DNA from: Pseudevernia furfuracea
Taxonomy: Eukaryota; Ascomycota; Lecanoromycetes; Lecanorales; Parmeliaceae
DNA length: 64,000 nt
Direction of reading: 5' to 3'
Assembly: GCA_022315425.1 (NCBI GenBank)
Contig: JAIUPT010000020.1
Location: forward strand, 806,001-870,000
Numbering within the stretch: the stretch's first letter is position 1; every line of letters starts with the position of its first letter. Made by a program: the position numbers and the translations under genes. A model generated the notes under the pieces. That model worked only from the letters and a program-made list of their open reading frames with translations, had not been told where the DNA came from and ran no database searches. This document shows, piece by piece, positions 9,972-19,892 of the stretch.

Positions 9972-11998
9972 TTGGCGAATTTCAAAGAGACACGAAGTTC
10001 TTTTAGGTATCCCCATGTGTGTGCGATGAGCTCTCTCGCACGTCTGGTGATAGCTCCGGTCTATCGCTACATAGCGTACCTAGGAATTTTAATTGGCAGC
10101 ATTTGTGATTGTGAAACGTGTCCACTGAGCAATTTTTCTTCTTGCTTGTTTAGTGTATCAAAAGAGGGCTGACATGCACAGCCTTGCCTGCAACCATTGT
10201 GGACAATGAAGAGAGGCTGATGTGCAGATACCTTTCTCTATGGAGCCTGCTCCTTCATCGTCTTTGTCGCAATTACTCCACGATTCCTGCCTGTCGAAAC
10301 CCGAGGTCTGCGCCTCACCCAGGATCGAACGCGGCAATGTTGTGCTTTAATTCGTCAGCCTTAGAAGTTCTTGTGGGACAGAAGGGAAAGAAGGCAAACA
10401 AGGCTATCGCGCTAAAACCTCATTGCCTCAATCTAGCCTTCTGCGATACTTTGGACCTCAAGATTTCACTGCCAAAGGATCACTAAATGCTAAGGCTTAA
10501 TAAGGGAGTATGTGCGCCCCGTCGTTTGCCCGTTCTCACTTCTGGTATCTAGGCTACAGTATTCCACCACAGTGGCCGCCAAGCCGTTGGCTGGGGCAGT
10601 GGAAGTGGTCGTGGTCTGGTGTACGACGGCTATGGCATTGCGCAGCTTAACGTGGTAGTAAAATACAGTCTTTGAAAATTTGCTGTGCAGCAATTCATTG
10701 ATGAACGGGTTTCTGACTACGAAACCGACTGTGCTGCGCTGCGCCCTATTCCCTTAACCGTCACTGCAACCAAGATTACCCCCCAAGCCCTGGACGGACT
10801 GGGCCACGAGTAGCGCGAAATGACGGCTACCTCTCCCAATCAGCGGGTTTCCTTTGGGGAGTTGAAATCATGATAATTGAGCGTTGCGCAGAGTGAGACG
10901 TGCATCGCAAAGCGCAAGGCCACCAGAGTACTAGACAAGTATCGGAACAGTCACGTGTTCCGATACACATGGCTTCGATTTCACCGGTCAACGGGAACCA
11001 ATAACGCACTGCCACAGCTTTGACAGTCATCGCCCTCGTCTGTCCTGGAATCCGATGGCCCGGCCCTTTGGTCATGCTGCCAAACCTTCCAGGATTTGAA
11101 GAGGGGGCCGCGCCGTTACCCTGGTCCTGCGGATCTTCACAATACCTTGGGTCTTGCCAGAACCTGCGCCATGCCAATGCCCGAGACTTCTGTTAGCATT
11201 GGGGTCGGAAGAAAAGAAAACTTCTTCTTCTGCCAAAACGGATCCTATAGGAGGGTTTGAGAATTGAAGACGGGTCCTATCGGACGCCTTCTAGAAGCAT
11301 CAAAGCCATCGCCTCAACGAGTCATCATTCCCGCTGTCCGTGTAAGTGCTATCTACCAGCCGGCAGTGCTTGGGATGCTGCGGGCCGCAGCGATGGCGCC
11401 GCTTCCAATTAGGTTTAAAGAGCCCTCGTTGAGCAAGGATCGCATTGCCCGCGGAGGACTTGACTATCTTCACGCCCTTCTTGCCATGCCTGGCAATTGG
11501 ATTTTGTTCCGACCCTCCAGGGCCATGGCAACTTCACCAAACTGTTTTGTGAATATCTGGCGCGATTCAATCTCGAATGGACACCGAAACTTTTTACTCG
11601 TCACACCGAAGGGGCACTACACTTTTCTCCGCCCCGGTGTAGATTCGACTTCGCCCTTTGGAGTATTCCCTTTTCTTCCGTATAAGCGACAAGAAATCAC
11701 ACCGGTGAGTTTGATTCAGGCAAATGGGCCCTCCCTTGTGAAGCGGATGACACACCGGTTGTGGTATGCTTCACCTTATCGAAGCATACAAGATGCCCTT
11801 GCATCCCCGTCTTTTGATCTTTCCCATACAAATTAATAGACACCAAGCTTCGTCACTCATTCTCACCTCTGTGTACTTACTATCAATTTGTGCTTACAAT
11901 ATAGAAGACCTGTACGTCTTCGCCACTCAAAACATGAAAATAATCCTAACGTCTACAGTCATTATCATAATATATTTCGTCTACTTTTCATATACACC
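9972..11998. other. 2-kb intergenic region
   Basis: Contains the NOT3 3' UTR and the upstream region of the zinc-finger gene. The longest open frame (11264-11836, +) starts at a TTG and has no recognisable domain, so I do not call it. At 10320-10340 lies the second copy of the B-box-like 21-nt motif also present at 2243-2263. No other structure seen. Confidence 0.4.
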
Positions 11999-12981
11999 AT
12001 GTGCAATTCATGTGCTAGCGGAAGGGGTGGTCACGGTTCTACTGTAAGACCTATCCTACCTAGGGCAAACCTCATTGGACTAACACAAGATTCAAGACTC
12101 CATCCAGTCCTTCCAGCTATCAATATCAACAGCAACATACAGGTGGATACCAGTACAAACAAGGGTACCAAACCCTCAGACCTCCTCCACTCAACACTGG
12201 TCTTTCGTCCATCGGTCATTCTATGAACCGCACGTCCTCTCACGGCTCTAGTGACTCTGGCTATGCTACGAGGACCCCTTCAGTGGCTAGCCCAATACTA
12301 CAACAGAGCTATTCCATCCAGAGCCATCCAGTCCAAAGCTACTCAGCCCAGAGCTATCCAGTCCAGAGCTACTCAGCCCAGAGCTATCCAGTCCAGAGCT
12401 ATCCAGTCCAGAGCTACTCAGCCCAGAGCTATCCAGCTCAGAGCTACCCCGCCCAAAGCTATGTTCCCAGCCGCCAGCCAAGCCAACAGAGTGCAAACTA
12501 CTATGACGGCAATCAACGAAGTCCTGATATTGAGGTTGTTCGTGCTGCTCCTGTATCCTCTTCGAAACACAAGAAGGAGCGCAGACTCAGGTAAGATACT
12601 ACTTATTTGATTTGCCCTTTCCACACAAATTATTGCCTTCCCCCATCCTACATCTCCCGCCAAATCCCGCAATTCTTATGCGCTAAGATCCCACTCAGCA
12701 ATCCTTCTCCATCCTCTCCTTCCGAGTACCCCTGCCTGCACCCGGGATGCGGCCACATCAGCTCCCGTGCTCATGACCTTAAACGTCATATGACAGTACA
12801 CTTCCCCCCTCCCGTGGACGAGCTACTCAATTGCAAATATAAGTGGTGTGGGCGCACAGGTGTAAACGGTTTCAAGAGAGAAGACCACCGTAAGGAGCAT
12901 TACAGGAAGGTCCACATGAAGGATATTGAGTACCCGAAGACGGGCAAGGGGGGAAAGTCGGGCAGGAGGTCTAAGCCATGA
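11999..12981 (+). CDS. C2H2 zinc-finger protein with QSYP repeats
   Basis: Encodes 273 residues in exons 11999-12043, 12097-12590 and 12699-12981. The short first exon begins MCNSCASGRGGHGST. Residues about 85-140 are eleven tandem pentapeptides of the type QSY(P/S)(V/A), giving a low-complexity Gln/Ser/Tyr segment resembling prion-like disordered regions. The C-terminus has one clear C2H2 finger, CLHPGCGHISSRAHDLKRH, with a second degenerate unit (CKYKWCGRTGVNGFKREDH...H), and a Lys/Arg-rich end. Fungal proteins with this terminal double finger are usually nuclear DNA-binding factors, but I do not recognise a named orthologue. The sequence from 12302 to 12466 is a minisatellite, so repeat number probably varies between strains. 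Confidence 0.85.
12302..12466 (+). repeat. 15-bp coding minisatellite
   Basis: About eleven tandem copies of a 15-bp unit of the form CAGAGCTAYYCAGYC lie inside the second exon of the zinc-finger gene. Units differ at a few fixed positions (TAT/TAC, CCA/TCA, GTC/GCC). This gives alternating QSYPV, QSYSA and QSYPA pentapeptides and keeps the frame whatever the copy number. Confidence 0.9.
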
Positions 12982-13500
12982 TCGGAACACTATTTGATTG
13001 GGGCAGACGTATGTCTTGGAGTCTGGGTTCGATGCTGTTTTTCCGGTTTGGGTTAAACAAAAGGAGTTATCATTGTTTCATGGCTTACATTGTCACGAGT
13101 AGGGATGCTTGTATGCTCAAGATGTACTTTTATAGAACCTCATGGCGTTTTCCTCTTATCTGAACCATCAGAACGAGCCTTTTCCGGTCAGCAAAATGAA
13201 ATGTCAGTATCGACACCTTGTAGATGCTCTTGTATGTCCGTTTCCATGAATATAGGGCCTTTGACCTGTAGCCCTAAGAGACTGGTCCAATATCACAAGC
13301 ATTGTCGAGTCCCTCCAACCTTCATGCCCCGCGTGCATCTCAGGCGCCTCACCGATCAACTGCGGACATCTTGCTCTTCTCCAGCGTCGAATCTCAAGCT
13401 TAGTAACCACACGCTCTCTACAAGCGTTGCCCTTGCCCCAAGCCCATCTCCGCCCCTCAAACCCCACCTCCAGAGACGTTACCTTGCAGCATTTCGCCCA
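12982..13500. other. Intergenic region
   Basis: Holds the zinc-finger 3' UTR and the DUG1 promoter, with a pyrimidine- and CCC-rich stretch before the DUG1 ATG. I see no gene or repeat. Confidence 0.4.
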
Positions 13501-15139
13501 ATGGCGCCCCAATTGGACGGCTATTTTAAGCAGTGAGCCATTCGTAGTTCAACAATTCATGCACTGGATATGAGAAGCATGAGCTTCTGCTGACCTGCCT
13601 CAAAAGGGTGGACGAGCTCTCAGAATCCTTCATCGAACGTGAGTAGCACCATTTCCACGGGTCTTTCCATTCCCCCTCAGAACCCTGCTTACACTGCTCC
13701 AGGTCTCCGCAAAGCAGTAGCGATACCGTCCGTCTCCGCAGATGACGAGCGCCGCCCTGATGTCGTCAAAGTCAATCCCCCTTCTCACAACTTCTCTCTT
13801 CAGAAGGTAGCTAAGCCTTGCCCAATCACAGATGTCAGAGTTCCTCGTCTGTGAACTCACGGCCTTGGGTGCACACGTCGAATCCCGTCCCCTCGGCCTT
13901 CAACCCGGTAAAAAGAGCCTCCACCTACCTCCTGTCATCGTCGCTCGCTACGGCTCATCCCCTGATAAACGCAACATTCTCGTCTACGGTCATTACGACG
14001 TGCAACCTGCGTTGAAAGATGATGGTTGGGCTACGGAACCGTTTGCGCTTACTGTCGACGACAAGGGAAGAATGTATGGGCGTGGTAGCACAGATGATAA
14101 GGGTCCTGTCCTAGGATGGTTGAATGCTATACAAGCACACAAGGAGGCCGGCGTGGAATTCCCAGTGAATCTGCTTATGTGCTTTGAGGGCATGGAGGAG
14201 TATGGATCTGAAGGGCTGGATGATTTTATAGAGAAGGAAGCGAAGCCCGGAGGGTTCTTCGAGAAGGCAGATGCGGTCTGCATTAGCGACAACTACTGGC
14301 TAGGCACCGAGAAACCCTGTCTGACATACGGACTCCGAGGATGTAACTATTACAGCGTCAGCATCAGCGGCCCAGGCCAAGATCTTCACAGCGGTGTCTT
14401 CGGCGGTTCTGCACAGGAGCCAATGACAGATCTTGTCCGCGTACTGGGGAAGCTGGTCGACACAGACGGCAAAATCCAAATACCGGGCATCAACGAGATG
14501 GTCGCTCCCGTGACCACAGAGGAGAAGTCGCTGTACGGAGGTATTAGCTACACAATGGAAAACCTCTACGAGTCTCTCGGCAGTAAGACCGGCATCTTCT
14601 CCGACAAAGAGCGCACACTCATGGCGCGTTGGCGAAACCCTTCTCTCAGCGTACACGGAGTCGAAGGCGCCTTCTCTGCACCTGGGGCGAAGACGGTCAT
14701 TCCAGCCAAAGTCATTGGAAAGTTCTCGATAAGAACAGTGCCCGACATGGAATCGGACAAGGTCGACTCTCACGTCTTCAAATACGTCAAGGACGAATTC
14801 GCCAAGCTTGGGAGCAAGAACACCATCGACGTCCGCCTGATACATGCGGGAAACTGGTGGGTGGCATCACCCAAACACTGGAACTACACAGCCGCAGGAC
14901 GAGCGGTGGAAAAAGTCTTCGGTGTCAAGCCAGACTTGACAAGAGAAGGGGGAAGCATACCGGTGACCCTGACCTTTGAAAAAGCGACCGGCAAGAACGT
15001 CTTGCTGCTCCCTATGGGTAGCTCAACGGATGCTGCGCACAGTATCAATGAAAAGTTAGACAGAAGGAATTACATTGAGGGGATAAAGCTATTGGGTGCG
15101 TATCTGCACTATGTGGCAGAAGAGGAGATGAAGGTTTGA
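13501..15139 (+). CDS. DUG1: Cys-Gly metallodipeptidase (M20 family)
   Basis: Encodes 479 residues, the size of yeast Dug1. Exons: 13501-13532, 13607-13638, 13703-13770, 13832-15139. Introns separate the short N-terminal pieces MAPQLDGYFKQ, VDELSESFIER and LRKAVAIPSVSADDERRP. The M20 di-metal site is visible: GHYDVQP (metal His and catalytic Asp), GRGSTDDKGP (bridging Asp), FEGMEEYGSEG (catalytic and metal Glu). A lid/dimerisation domain follows (GPGQDLHSGVFGG), then TREGGSIPVTLTFE and the C-terminal metal His region (STDAAHSINEK). Cytosolic; cleaves Cys-Gly in the glutathione degradation pathway. The donor at 13771 (GTCAAT) is weak, but the resulting junction RPDVVKMSEF matches the family. 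No decay. Confidence 0.96.
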
Positions 15140-15578
15140 GAGAGATTAGGGCCATCGGTTCAGCATAGCGAAGATAGTTTTGATGCTACCTATGATCTAT
15201 GATATCCACTCTGCAGCACCCAGCGAGCCACCTACAGCCAACGCATTCTTAGTCAGCCATACGTTGAACGCTAGAGAGCAGATTGCCACTTTTTACTGAC
15301 AGCTTGCCCGAGTGACAAATACTCAATGGGAGAAGGTCATAGTCTCAAGAGGCCGTAAAGAAGAGAGACGAAAGCTAGACTATCACAGTGTACCGCGCAG
15401 TCGAAGATCTCGTATTAGACCTGTAGTATGACTGTGCATGCAATGCTGTCTATTCTTTTTGATCTCCAAAACCCTCTACAAAAGGTCAAAGCGCAAGCAT
15501 TTCCCAGAACCCCCCCTCAAGGGCAAGCCAATCCCAACGGCCCAGCCGGTTGAGCCTGATCCTCATCTCGTACATCTA
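15140..15578. other. Convergent intergenic region
   Basis: Gap between the DUG1 stop and the 3' end of the minus-strand patatin-like gene. It should contain both 3' UTRs. No other feature seen. Confidence 0.4.
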
Positions 15579-17141
15579 TTATTCTTCACGCTCTATCCAT
15601 TCCTCCACTTCCCGCCTCGCCGCCGCCTCCTTCGCCAAGGCCCTCAAATCCCGGCCCCGTTTCTTTTTCGCCGCTTCGATCTTCTTCTCGATGTCCTTCC
15701 AGGCGGATCCTCTTCCCACAAGATCACGAACGTTGATCTCCATACTTACGCTCTCCTCCCTCGTCCGACCCATCGCTTCATACTCATCATACTCCCTCTC
15801 CGTTGCCTCGTCGTAGTCCGCATGCTTCACACCGTGCGCTTTCCGCATATGGACCCAGAACCCAGCACTGTCGTCAAAACGCTCATTCCAGTCATCGCAC
15901 TTGAGCTTGGGGCACCTGTAGAAGACGCCGAGGGCCCATCGCTCCCATTGCAGGGTCTCGGCCCGACGCCTTCGCTTCTCCACCAGAATTGTGGCACAGT
16001 CGTGGATTTCATTTGCTGTTTTTCCGTTTTGAAGATAGCGGTTGGTTGCTTCTTTGATTCGGTCAAAACGGTCCAGACTTCCGGGTTTCCATTCATTTAC
16101 ACCGATCTCGTGAAGGTCGTCGCCTGGTGCGTCGAGCCGATAGTAGGACTTGAGGTTGAACCGATGCGCCTTGGTGGACTCTAGTTCTTCGTGGACGCGG
16201 TGGCTTTGCCAGCTCATCTTGTATTGCAATCCATCGGCTCTAGGGTCGTTAATCGCGCTGCCAATGCTCAGTAGACAAATATTATATTTTTCTTCAGACA
16301 AGTTATGATCGGGTAGTGAGGCATCGGGTAGTGAGGAGACCTCACTTAGCGCCGTGCGACTTGGGTTGTTGTAAGAGGTTTCATGCGAATTTTCTGCACC
16401 TACACATTGCCAAATGATATCGCCGACAAGTCTTGGAGGGCTGGAAATGGCGTCAGAACGAAAGGGTTGCAGTTTGGGACCACAGCCGCAGACGATTGTA
16501 CAACATCTCCTAGGATCTGACTGGAGATGTGCGTCATCCTCATTGGGACTTGCCCAGGCGGGAACCAGCTTCATTGTATTGGCCAGTGACCATTTTGCGT
16601 CCTTGTGTTTTCTTGAGAGACCAGATCTCCTACGTGTGGCCTGTCGCTCGACGGCCATAGCGCATGTTTCTCGGTATTTTTTCATTGCTTCATAGACACT
16701 CATCCTGCACCTGCCTAACATCATAGCGATAGTACCTCCGGTACCTGCGCCGGCGATGTAATCGAAGTAATGACATGGCCGATACCTAGCCACCGGCATG
16801 GCATCAGGGGTTGGGACGGCACAAACGGCATCGTCTAGACGTCCCAAAGCTGATGAATATATGCTAGAAGTTGCCTTCGGATTGTGTGCTTGCTCAATTT
16901 TTCCAATTTCTTCCATGAGCGCCTGCAGTATGATGAGAGAGCTGTATCCTCTGATCCCGCCGCCGTCGATGCTGAGGATGGACTTTATGGCCGGTGAGTC
17001 ATCGTCCGAGGGGTCCGTATCGGTCAACTCGATAGTGTACGGGTAAGGACTTGGCAGAGGTCCGCCGCCTGAGGTGCTCCACCGTATAGGATTTTGCTGA
17101 GGCTCTCTCTCTTCTTCCCAGTGAACCGTCGGCTTTGCCAT
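15579..17141 (-). CDS. Patatin-like protein with altered nucleophile and zinc-finger-like tail
   Basis: Encodes 520 residues from the ATG at 17141. Residues about 50-130 carry patatin/PNPLA hallmarks: the oxyanion loop SIDGGGIRGYSSLIIL and the nucleophile-elbow region FDYIAGAGTGGTIAMMLGR. Active members read GTSTG at the elbow; here the serine position is glycine (GAGTG), so ordinary lipase chemistry is unlikely. I see no clear catalytic DGG/DGA Asp motif either. The C-terminal region contains a C2H2-like unit (CPKLKC...FWVHMRKAHGVKH, about residues 413-441) and a charged coiled-coil end (EKKIEAAKKKRGRDLRALAKEAA). Similar patatin domains occur in fungal STAND/NLR-like proteins. The function is therefore more likely regulatory or lipid-binding than catalytic (inference). 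The frame is open upstream of 17141, but without an earlier ATG. Confidence 0.8.
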   Translation of the reverse strand: MAKPTVHWEEEREPQQNPIRWSTSGGGPLPSPYPYTIELTDTDPSDDDSPAIKSILSIDGGGIRGYSSLIILQALMEEIGKIEQAHNPKATSSIYSSALGRLDDAVCAVPTPDAMPVARYRPCHYFDYIAGAGTGGTIAMMLGRCRMSVYEAMKKYRETCAMAVERQATRRRSGLSRKHKDAKWSLANTMKLVPAWASPNEDDAHLQSDPRRCCTIVCGCGPKLQPFRSDAISSPPRLVGDIIWQCVGAENSHETSYNNPSRTALSEVSSLPDASLPDHNLSEEKYNICLLSIGSAINDPRADGLQYKMSWQSHRVHEELESTKAHRFNLKSYYRLDAPGDDLHEIGVNEWKPGSLDRFDRIKEATNRYLQNGKTANEIHDCATILVEKRRRRAETLQWERWALGVFYRCPKLKCDDWNERFDDSAGFWVHMRKAHGVKHADYDEATEREYDEYEAMGRTREESVSMEINVRDLVGRGSAWKDIEKKIEAAKKKRGRDLRALAKEAAARREVEEWIEREE

Positions 17142-18361
17142 ACCACTCCAGGCGTATAGGCTAAAGACGCCGATGTAAGACAATGGGACCCCAAGAAAAC
17201 TGTTAAGAGTAGATCCTCGAGACTTGCGGCCAGCCGCGGATTGAGGATTGCTTAGGGAGCTCTTGCTGCAGGTCGACGCGTCCTCCAAATCAAGGTGGGG
17301 CCTGTATTTTTGAGGGTGGTGTCGCCAGAGGTCGTCTGCAGGAGTAAAACCGAAGCTGAAAAGTGGTAGCGACTACGGACTGTTTCCAGCAGAGTCGCAG
17401 TCAATGGGAGAGTGTGGTAAGAATTAAAGCAGTGACATTAGCAGCCGGAAACCGCGTCGTTCAGACGTTGGAGCGCTGCCAACTGAGGCTATAGCAATTT
17501 GAGAAATGGCGAGACAGGCCGTTGTTTCGCAAAGTGTGGTGGGAGCAGAGAATTGACCAGGAAGAGATTTGAGCCCGTTCAACGGCCTCCAGGTAGTGCA
17601 GCGATGGCGAAAAGTCCCCAATATCAGGTCTATGATTCTCCGGACCCGCAGAGTAGCAGTAGATGCCGAGTTATATTCTGGAAAGAAAGTAATGCCGCTC
17701 TCGAAGTTGTTAGTCATAGAAGTCTTCGAAATTGTAATACACTATGAAAGAAAGTCTTGTCTATTTGTTGTAGAACTGGGAATCTGGTGAGCATTTATAC
17801 CGAGGAAATGTGCGGAAGGTGCTGTGCCCAGGCAGGCCAGGGGTGAAAGTTCAAGTCGAGAAGAATTCGTCGCCGACATTGTCAGAAATGGTTCCCATCC
17901 ACTCCCTTGAGCAGATCCGCGAGATATGGAAACAAAGAGGTCTCGGTGAGGCGGCATAGTTTACATGGAAAGCTGTGAGAGATGACGCAAGTAAGCTCTG
18001 TGAGAGGAGACAATGCAACTAATTCCCTTGAACCTCCAAAGTGACCACCCCAAAGGAATGAAACGCAAAGAACTCCAAAGATGAAACGTTGCACAACGAA
18101 GATGGCTTGTTTGAAGAGAGAGTCGGTATTCCGATATGAACCATCCAACGGCATGAGAACCATGATACATGTCCGCAGAAATTTGTGAATATAAAACGCC
18201 TCGGAGTCATACCCTAAATATTTTTCGTATCGAATAAGTCCGCCCCTGGCTGTCACAGCCGCATCCAATACGCCAAACGATTTTAATATCGCCTCCCTAG
18301 TCGCGACATGAGTTAGAAACGCTGCAAGGTATATAAGAAGATAGTAAAGAATTCGCAAATC
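17142..18361. other. Intergenic region between patatin-like gene and OPY2
   Basis: Holds the patatin promoter and the OPY2 3' UTR. A 158-codon open frame (18358-17882, minus) has hydrophobic stretches, but it begins at TTG directly after the OPY2 stop and resembles no known protein, so it is not called. Confidence 0.4.
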
Positions 18362-19892
18362 TCAAGGCGTCCTCGCCGCATTCGCGTCTGAGAATGGACC
18401 TTCCCCCCTAGCATCTCTTCCGGTCCAAGCGGTCATGACGTTTCCCATACTGCCCAAACCGCCATGCCTCGGTTCTCTAGAGGCTCGTCTGGTGGCTTCT
18501 TCGATTATCTGATTAAGACTTCCGGATCGTTTGTGTTTCTTTTTCTGCTCCTTGCTCACGAATTGGCGGGCTTGGCTATCCGGCGAAGAGGAAGACGATA
18601 TCATGGCTGGGGAATGTCTTAGATCAGGTGCTGATGAGGGAGACCGAGCTGGAGGATCCATCGATCTTGATGAGAGCGACGCGGTTTTGGCGAATTGAGG
18701 TAGCTTTTCGTGGCCCATCAGACTTTGGTCTGCAGGTGAATCTTCGTCGCTACTAGAGGCATCATCAAAGGTCGATGAGTCAGGGTTATGCCTTGAGCTT
18801 GCTACTGAGGCGTGCCGCTCTAATTTGAGCGGAGACATATTCGACCTGTCACTGGGAAAAGGACTAAGGTTCCCGGCGACAGGGATGTTGTTCTGCTGAG
18901 ATTTTGTGACGTTCACGGCCTTGGGAACACCCAATCGAGCGACTATCGGGCTGGTGGTGTTTGTCTTTATAAGATCATGCCGCTTGCGATCCATTATTGG
19001 AAGAGGCGGAGTGGCGGATCTTGATTCCGCAGGGCTATTCTTGCCATTTGACCTAACAGCGACAGGATTTGCTTTACCACGAATAGCCGTTTGAGCGGGT
19101 ATAGCGTTGAGGACAGCACTACCTCGGTAGGCCGTCGACTGGAAGCTACCTCGAGGCATGCTTGGAGCTATGCTGGATCTGGCGTACGAGGTCCTGTCAA
19201 CTGTATAGTCTGAGTAAGTGGAGTCACGGAGGTCGCTAGGCATGAAGAAGTGCTGGTCTTGTTGGTGAGGTTGTGGTGTCCCTGCCGGTGAGAAGGCTGG
19301 TATTGGTGGTACTGGGGGGATGAGATCCGGTGTGGAATCAACAGATCGGTTTGTGACTCCGGGTATGTAGGCTATTTGGATGACGTTGGAAGCTCTGGTA
19401 AGGACAGTCGATGCTATCGAGCGCACTGAATGTACCGAGGCACGAGCATCCCTTTGCATGCCAGATTCGTCTCTACTCTTCTCCATGGATTCCTCTTCTT
19501 GCCAGTCATTTTCTACAAATCGTTCCCTTCTCTTCTTGATACAGAATCTCCATACTAGGAAAGTCATCAGGCAAACAACAGCGACACCTCCGATGACGCC
19601 TCCTGCTATAGGACCCGCGACTGGCCCAGAGCTTGCTGGCACTGATGTGGGTTGAGCTGCCATTTTCGTGCACATGGTCACAGCACATGAATTGCAACCT
19701 CCAGCTATAAGGGAGCAGACCTCGTCCGAAGCACATGCTGGGCACGGTGGAGATTCAGAAGGGCAATTGGCGCATCGTCGGAAAAGGTGAGGTGCATTGA
19801 AATCCACTTCTACAAAGAAAGCGTCAGCATTGAACCCTGATAGAGCAGTGCGGTCAGTGCTTACCAAATCGACCGAGACCATGGAGGTCCAT
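18362..19892 (-). CDS. OPY2: Opy2-family membrane anchor
   Basis: Encodes 491 residues in two exons (19892-19865 and 19809-18362). The short first exon gives MDLHGLGRF. Next comes the extracellular Opy2 cysteine domain with eight Cys (RRCANCPSESPPCPACASDE, then VC...GGCNSCAVTMC, about residues 17-53). A single TM helix follows (about 66-92, GPIAGGVIGGVAVVCLMTFL), then a basic stop-transfer RFCIKKRRERF. The remaining 400 residues are a Ser/Pro-rich cytoplasmic tail. In yeast, Opy2 recruits Ste50 to the plasma membrane in HOG and filamentous-growth MAPK signalling; the long tail with many SP sites fits a phosphorylated docking platform. There is no signal peptide, which agrees with a type III anchor. 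An in-frame GTG-started extension to 19963 is better explained by the canonical intron 19864-19810. Confidence 0.92.

Noticed and set aside
10260..10345. Possible tRNA on the minus strand
   Set aside because: A B-box-like GTTCGATCC is present, but no A-box, no T-stem pairing and no acceptor stem.
11264..11836. 190-codon plus-strand frame before the zinc-finger gene
   Set aside because: Starts at TTG, no ATG near the start, no recognisable domain or coding signature.
17882..18358. 158-codon minus-strand frame with hydrophobic stretches
   Set aside because: Directly follows the OPY2 stop, begins at TTG and resembles nothing; most likely 3' UTR.
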